The notes under the pieces are model-generated. The model had not been told where the DNA came from, did not search any database, and saw nothing but the letters and a program-made list of their open reading frames with translations. The position numbers and the translations under genes are program-made. Shown here in pieces: positions 7,690 through 13,261 of a stretch of DNA of 13,261 nt. Each line of letters opens with the position of its first letter. Positions within the stretch are counted from its first letter, which is position 1. The stretch is from Rhodospirillales bacterium (lineage in GTDB: Bacteria; Pseudomonadota; Alphaproteobacteria; Rhodospirillales; UBA2165), in NCBI GenBank assembly GCA_013204125.1, contig JABMOP010000279.1, forward strand, positions 1 to 13,261, in the 5' to 3' direction.

Positions 7690-9546
7690 TCACATCGGAT
7701 GATTGTCCGGCTTGGGCCAGCTTTTCAATGACTTCCAGCCATTCACGGTGCGTTTAAAAATATAAGACCGGCGAGGATCAATGACCTGCCCGAGCGCCTC
7801 GCCCAACCCGTCACTATCGGAATGCACCAACAGAAATTCGTCGACTTTCACACTATTTATAAATTCTCTGATTGAGGCAGGCGTCGGGCGATGCAAAAAT
7901 GACAGCCAGGGTGCTTCATATCGATCAAGGTGAAAACGGGTAATGACCGCTGACTCGCCTGACCCCCCAGGATCCATCACGTACAGGCTGCCGGTCACCA
8001 ATCCCTCTTTTTTTAAGTCTTTGGCAACAGCAATAATATGTGGCTTGGGTGGCTCCAGATCGAACCTCAGCTTCGGCGCAAACAAGACCGGCAATGCCAG
8101 GACCAATACCAACGAGGCGCGGCGCGCCCAGATAAATTCGCCGTCAAACCCCAAATACCGTTTCCACAGGAATACCAGCCCCAAGAGAATGCAAATGACG
8201 CCGAGCGCGCCAATTTGAATATTATAGCGCCAGAAGGACACAACCGTCAGCGCATCGTGAAGGCTAAAATAAGCCACATAAGTAAGCAGCAAAACCGCGT
8301 TGTATCCGACGAACACGGCGGCGCATAGCAAAACCAGGCGATCAATTCCGCCGCGCATACGTACCAACCCGATGATCGCCGCCACCGAGGCAATAATCAT
8401 AACGCCAAAGAAACCGATTTTTTTGCCGACGACCACCAGCATTTGGGAAAGTATTTGGGGGATGGCATTAATGTTCCACGTATCGAAGGGCATAAATTTT
8501 GCTTCGCCGCCCGGTACGCCTGCAAGTTCCGCGCCCACATAGAGACGCCAAGCGACGTAGATAACCAGTGCCGGTATTACGGCCAACGGCAGATTGGCGG
8601 TAAATTTCTTGATCGGGACTTCCTGGTCGCGAATGGCGGCAACGACAAGTACCAGGACCAATATCAGGAACACGGCTAAATTAGTTTGGCGAAGATTTAT
8701 GAGCAGCATAAGGACCAGAGACAAATGCCAAGCCGCAGCGGCTGGCGGCACCTTGTTTCGCCGGGCGAGGCTTTCCAGGAAATGATAACCAACCAGAACA
8801 GATAGACCGGTGATGACGGAGGTGCTGACACCGGAATAGGCAGTCAGCACGATTTTTTGCACGAATGTCGGATTAAGGGCTGTTGCAGCTAACGCCGCGA
8901 CGGTAGCGGTTGTCCAGCTGATTGACTGGGCAAGCGGCCGACCGGCTATTTGCATTACGGTGCGCAGTACAAAAGGCGTGAACGTCAGCAAAAGGAGTAA
9001 ATTCAGCGTACCGCCGATATTTAGAAGAAGCCCACCGGTGAAGCGCCCGCTCATATAAAAGAGTATGGGCCAACCATAGGGATAGGCGGACAACATGTGA
9101 GGCCCGATGTTTGGCTTTGCAGCATTCGGAAATCCATCTATCGCCAACAGATATTTGGGCGCCGGAAGCCAGTGGGAAAACTCGTCCCATTGGGATGGTT
9201 CCATTGCGCCGGCGATCAAGAATATCGGCAATGCCAGGACCAGAATACGCCACATCCCTGGGATGAACAGCGGCTGGCGGCGGCGAAAGCTGAGGATTAT
9301 CCCGACAACCGCGCCGATAGTGGCAAGAATGAAAAGCGCAAAAAATGGCGCCCGGACGACCACGCCAACAAGGGTGAAAAGAGAGGAAACCACGGCCCAG
9401 CCAAATATGACATTTACTTCGGTCGGACCCTGCCGCCCAGCAACTAAAACCCCCAACCCGGCGAGCCCTACCCAAAGGGCCAACCCCACCGCCAGGGGCA
9501 ATAACTGCGAGGGGCCGACAAAAATCAGACTGAGATATTCAAGCAT
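7690..9546 (-). CDS. Polytopic membrane protein, GT-C glycosyltransferase-like
   Basis: The 618-residue product is strongly hydrophobic through about residue 500, with roughly twelve predicted membrane segments. A soluble C-terminal domain of ~115 residues follows (ending HSDSDGLGEALGQVIDPRRS, then a Lys/Trp-rich tail). The first large external loop holds EPSQWDEFSHWLPAPKYLL, with Asp121 and Glu122. An acidic pair in loop 1 is the expected catalytic or metal-binding position of GT-C enzymes, which transfer sugars from polyprenyl-phosphate donors to lipids, glycans or proteins at the periplasmic face. The family call rests on topology and this motif; a polysaccharide-related membrane protein without transferase activity is possible. 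It converges on the radical SAM gene with 10 bases between stops, so they are not an operon. The upstream ribosome site is weak. Confidence 0.72.
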   Translation of the reverse strand: MLEYLSLIFVGPSQLLPLAVGLALWVGLAGLGVLVAGRQGPTEVNVIFGWAVVSSLFTLVGVVVRAPFFALFILATIGAVVGIILSFRRRQPLFIPGMWRILVLALPIFLIAGAMEPSQWDEFSHWLPAPKYLLAIDGFPNAAKPNIGPHMLSAYPYGWPILFYMSGRFTGGLLLNIGGTLNLLLLLTFTPFVLRTVMQIAGRPLAQSISWTTATVAALAATALNPTFVQKIVLTAYSGVSTSVITGLSVLVGYHFLESLARRNKVPPAAAAWHLSLVLMLLINLRQTNLAVFLILVLVLVVAAIRDQEVPIKKFTANLPLAVIPALVIYVAWRLYVGAELAGVPGGEAKFMPFDTWNINAIPQILSQMLVVVGKKIGFFGVMIIASVAAIIGLVRMRGGIDRLVLLCAAVFVGYNAVLLLTYVAYFSLHDALTVVSFWRYNIQIGALGVICILLGLVFLWKRYLGFDGEFIWARRASLVLVLALPVLFAPKLRFDLEPPKPHIIAVAKDLKKEGLVTGSLYVMDPGGSGESAVITRFHLDRYEAPWLSFLHRPTPASIREFINSVKVDEFLLVHSDSDGLGEALGQVIDPRRSYIFKRTVNGWKSLKSWPKPDNHPM

Positions 9547-9656
9547 CTACCATCACTTTGAGCCGCCGGTTTTCCAAAAGGATACACTCCCTTGCCGTCA
9601 ATAACCGGGTTCGTAGAAAGGAGCAAGTTGCTGCGCCGCCAACGCCGGACGTCAAA

Positions 9657-9682
9657 AGGGCCGCACCTTGCGGCGCGGCCCT
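9657..9682 (-). terminator. Intrinsic terminator after groEL
   Basis: The arms GGGCCGCACC (9658-9667) and GGCGCGGCCC (9672-9681) pair with one A-C mismatch around a 4-base loop, extended by an A-T pair. On the reverse strand the stem ends in CCCTTTTGACG, a short T run. It lies 30 bases beyond the groEL stop. The remaining 110 bases up to the membrane-protein gene (9547-9656) must contain that gene's promoter; I found no well-spaced boxes there. Confidence 0.75.
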
Positions 9683-9712
9683 CTGATAGAACGTCAAACA
9701 ATTAGCGGATGA

Positions 9713-11356
<1,644 letters not shown>

Positions 11357-11459
11357 AGAATCCTCTCTCCTGTTCGTATCCAAAACTCGAGCGAGCCGAC
11401 TCCAGTACGGCGTGCCGCTCGTTCTTGCTTACCGGGATGCGACGCACCCCAGACACGGC
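11357..11459 (-). other. groES-groEL spacer
   Basis: The 103 bases between groES and groEL carry the groEL ribosome site next to the ATG. Near the middle is a weak imperfect hairpin (CGAGCG with CGCTCG, roughly 11386-11420), with no T run, so it is not a terminator. No CIRCE element (GTTAGCACTC-N9-GAGTGCTAAC) is present here or in the 41-base dnaK-groES spacer. Heat-shock control, if any, must act upstream of dnaK, beyond the window. Confidence 0.5.
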
Positions 11460-11753
11460 TCAGCCGACGACGGCCAGGATGTCGTTGCTGTTCAGGATTT
11501 TGTAGTCCTGGTCCTCAAAGCGGATATCCGTGCCGCCGTACTTCCCGGTCAGGACGATGTCGCCGACCTCGACCTCAAAGGGAATCTTCTTCCCGTCATC
11601 GTCTGTCCCGCCGGTGCCCAAAGCAACGACTTTGGCTTCCTGCGGCTTCTCCTTGGCGCTGTCGGGGATGACGATCCCGCCCTTGATGACTTCCTGATCC
11701 TCCAACGGCTCCACGAGAACGCGGTCGCCAAGCGGCTTGATTTTCATGTCCAT
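11460..11753 (-). CDS. groES: Co-chaperonin GroES (10 kDa)
   Basis: This 97-residue protein is the heptameric lid of the GroEL chamber. It starts MDMKIKPLGDRVLVEPLEDQ, followed by the mobile loop and GGIVIPDSAKEKPQ, the most conserved GroES segment. It continues with VVALGTG, GDIVLTGKYGG and the C-terminal ILNSNDILAVVG. Length is normal. AAGGAGAG nine bases before the first ATG supports that start over the second Met two codons later. The protein differs from typical alphaproteobacterial GroES, which begin near KFRPLHDRVVVRR with GKWSGTEVKIDGE; this one looks closer to forms I recall from Verrucomicrobia, Planctomycetes or similar phyla, a recollection and not a search. It lies 41 bases after dnaK. 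Codon choice (mainly GAG for Glu) matches dnaK. Confidence 0.96.
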   Translation of the reverse strand: MDMKIKPLGDRVLVEPLEDQEVIKGGIVIPDSAKEKPQEAKVVALGTGGTDDDGKKIPFEVEVGDIVLTGKYGGTDIRFEDQDYKILNSNDILAVVG

Positions 11754-11794
11754 ACACCGTCTCTCCTTCTTTTCGTACCCAGACTAACTCTTTC

Positions 11795-13261
11795 TCAGGA
11801 CTTGTCCTCGTCATCAACCATGCGGAAATCCGCATCAATAACGTCCCCGTCGTCGGAGGACGCCGTCTCCGCCTTCTCCTGCTCGCCGCCCGGGGGCGGA
11901 GGCGGCGCGCCTCCATCTGCGCCCTGGGCCTGCTGCTGAGCCTGCACGTTCTTGTACAGCTCTTCAGCGAAAGCGTGCATCTTGCTCTCGAGCTCGCCCA
12001 TGATCGATTCCATGCGCTCCGTGTCCTCGGCGGCGATAGCCTTCTTGAGCTCCTCAATGCCGTCCTCAACCGGCTTCCGAATCTCCGGCGGCAGCTTGTC
12101 GCCGTTCTCGCTCAACTGCTTCTCCGTCTGGTAGACCATCGAATCTGCTCGGTTCCGCGCCTCAACGGCCTTCCGCTTCTCCTTGTCTTCGTCGGCGTGG
12201 CTCTGAGCGTCATCGACCATTCGCTTGATCTCGTCGTCCTTCAGGCCGGAGCTGCCGGTGATCGTGATCTTCTGCTCCTTGCCGGTGCCCAGGTCCTTTG
12301 CGGATACGTTCAGTATGCCGTTGGCGTCGATATCGAAGGTGACCTCGATCTGCGGTACGCCGCGCGGAGCCGGTGGCATGTCCTGCAGATGGAACCGCCC
12401 GATCGTCTTGTTGCCGCTGGCTATTTCACGCTCGCCCTGCAGCACGTGGATCTCGACCGACGGCTGGCTGTCGCTCGCCGTGCTGAAAATCTCACTCTTA
12501 CGCGTCGGGATGGTGGTGTTCCTCTCGATCAGTTTGGTGAACACGCCGCCAAGCGTCTCAATACCCAGCGAAAGCGGGGTGACATCGAGCAAAAGCACGT
12601 CATCCACGTCGCCTTTCAGGACGCCGCCCTGAATCGCGGCGCCAACCGCCACCACTTCATCAGGATTCACACCTTTGTGCGGAGGGCGCCTGAACACCTC
12701 CTCTGCCAACGTCTGGATGCGCGGCATGCGCGTCATCCCGCCGACGAGAATGACCTCTTCTACCTCAGTCGCGCTGAGCCCAGCGTCCTTGAGGCAGCTC
12801 AGGCAGGGAGCGGATGTACGCGTGGCAAGCTCCTCGACCAGCTGCTCCATCTTCGCCCGTGTCAGTGTGGTCGTCAGATGCTTCGGGCCCGACGAGTCGG
12901 CGGTAATGAAGGGCAGGTTAATCTCCGTACTCGAACTGGATGAGAGCTCGCACTTCGCCTTCTCCGCACCTTCTTTGAGGCGCTGCAGTGCCATCTGATC
13001 TCCACGCAGGTCGACGCCGTATTCCTTGCGGAAATTGGCGACCAGCCAGTCGATGACAGCTTCGTCGAAATCATCCCCGCCCAAGTGCGTGTCGCCGTTC
13101 GTGGCCTTGACTTCAAAGACGCCGTCGCCGATTTCCAGAATCGAAATGTCAAACGTGCCGCCGCCCAGGTCATAGACCGCGATTTTTTCATCCTTTTTCT
13201 TTTCCAATCCGTAGGCCATCGCGGCGGCGGTGGGTTCGTTAATGATCCGAAGCACTTCCAG
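11795..13261 (-). CDS. dnaK: Molecular chaperone DnaK (Hsp70), 5' end outside the window
   Basis: DnaK binds exposed hydrophobic segments of client proteins in an ATP cycle run with DnaJ and GrpE. The frame is open to the window edge (first codons Leu-Glu-Val) and gives 488 residues. About 150 N-terminal residues are missing compared with a ~640-residue DnaK. Visible in order are IINEPTAAAMAYGLEKK, the phosphate motif DLGGGTFDISIL, the adenosine motif ILVGGMTRMPRI, and the linker DVLLLDVTPLSLGIETLGG. The substrate-binding domain (GERE, NILNVSAKDLGTGKEQKI), the helical lid, and the end VIDADFRMVDDEDKS follow. A proline run precedes the end. Glu codons in the last ~160 residues are about 18 GAG to 3 GAA, the reverse of the left part of the window. 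It heads a dnaK-groES-groEL order; alphaproteobacteria usually pair dnaK with dnaJ, so this order supports a foreign origin or misassembly. Confidence 0.96.
   Translation of the reverse strand: MEVLRIINEPTAAAMAYGLEKKKDEKIAVYDLGGGTFDISILEIGDGVFEVKATNGDTHLGGDDFDEAVIDWLVANFRKEYGVDLRGDQMALQRLKEGAEKAKCELSSSSSTEINLPFITADSSGPKHLTTTLTRAKMEQLVEELATRTSAPCLSCLKDAGLSATEVEEVILVGGMTRMPRIQTLAEEVFRRPPHKGVNPDEVVAVGAAIQGGVLKGDVDDVLLLDVTPLSLGIETLGGVFTKLIERNTTIPTRKSEIFSTASDSQPSVEIHVLQGEREIASGNKTIGRFHLQDMPPAPRGVPQIEVTFDIDANGILNVSAKDLGTGKEQKITITGSSGLKDDEIKRMVDDAQSHADEDKEKRKAVEARNRADSMVYQTEKQLSENGDKLPPEIRKPVEDGIEELKKAIAAEDTERMESIMGELESKMHAFAEELYKNVQAQQQAQGADGGAPPPPPGGEQEKAETASSDDGDVIDADFRMVDDEDKS

Noticed and set aside
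9649..9699. Repeated ACGTCAAA flanking the groEL terminator, as possible target-site duplications of a small mobile element
   Set aside because: The only content between them is the terminator hairpin, and 8-base matches this close are likely by chance. Nothing resembles a mobile element.
11975..12943. Long forward open frame (322 codons) opposite dnaK
   Set aside because: The reverse strand encodes unmistakable DnaK here. Long antisense frames are common opposite GC-rich, GAG-rich genes, and the product shows no recognisable domain.

Overview
The window reads as an alphaproteobacterial chromosome segment of Rhodospirillales-like character. This placement is inferred from recognisable families and is not a database result. 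Supporting points are a class I lysyl-tRNA synthetase, a long DinG-type helicase with an alphaproteobacterial N-terminal region, and a GroEL whose last ~85% reads as alphaproteobacterial. Nearly everything is ordinary housekeeping or envelope content. I see no CRISPR array, prophage, insertion sequence, toxin-antitoxin pair, rRNA or tRNA, and no convincing new defence or biosynthetic system.

Layout: (1) bases 1-146, the 3' end of an unrecognised forward gene. (2) 156-1754, reverse lysK, convergent with it, with a good candidate promoter just upstream. (3) 1924-3063, a two-gene reverse operon with a DUF3568-like lipoprotein followed by a secreted basic protein, closed by a strong hairpin terminator. 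(4) 3064-3340, an AT-rich divergent intergenic region. (5) 3341-6100, forward DinG/XPD-type iron-sulfur helicase. (6) 6156-7679, forward B12-domain-type radical SAM protein. (7) 7690-9546, a reverse multi-pass GT-C-like membrane protein, convergent with the radical SAM gene. (8) 9657-9682, a terminator, then a reverse chaperone block in transcription order dnaK (5' truncated by the window edge), groES, groEL.

The most noteworthy signal is in the chaperone block. dnaK, groES and the first ~70 codons of groEL strongly prefer GAG for glutamate, and their protein sequences look unlike alphaproteobacterial versions. The rest of groEL prefers GAA, like the rest of the window, and looks alphaproteobacterial. 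The switch falls at about 11105-11160, inside one of the most conserved stretches of groEL. This is either a natural recombinant groEL joined to an acquired dnaK-groES block or, at least as likely, a false join between two organisms in a metagenome assembly. Until read coverage across that point is checked, the block right of ~11105 should not be used to describe the host of the left part.
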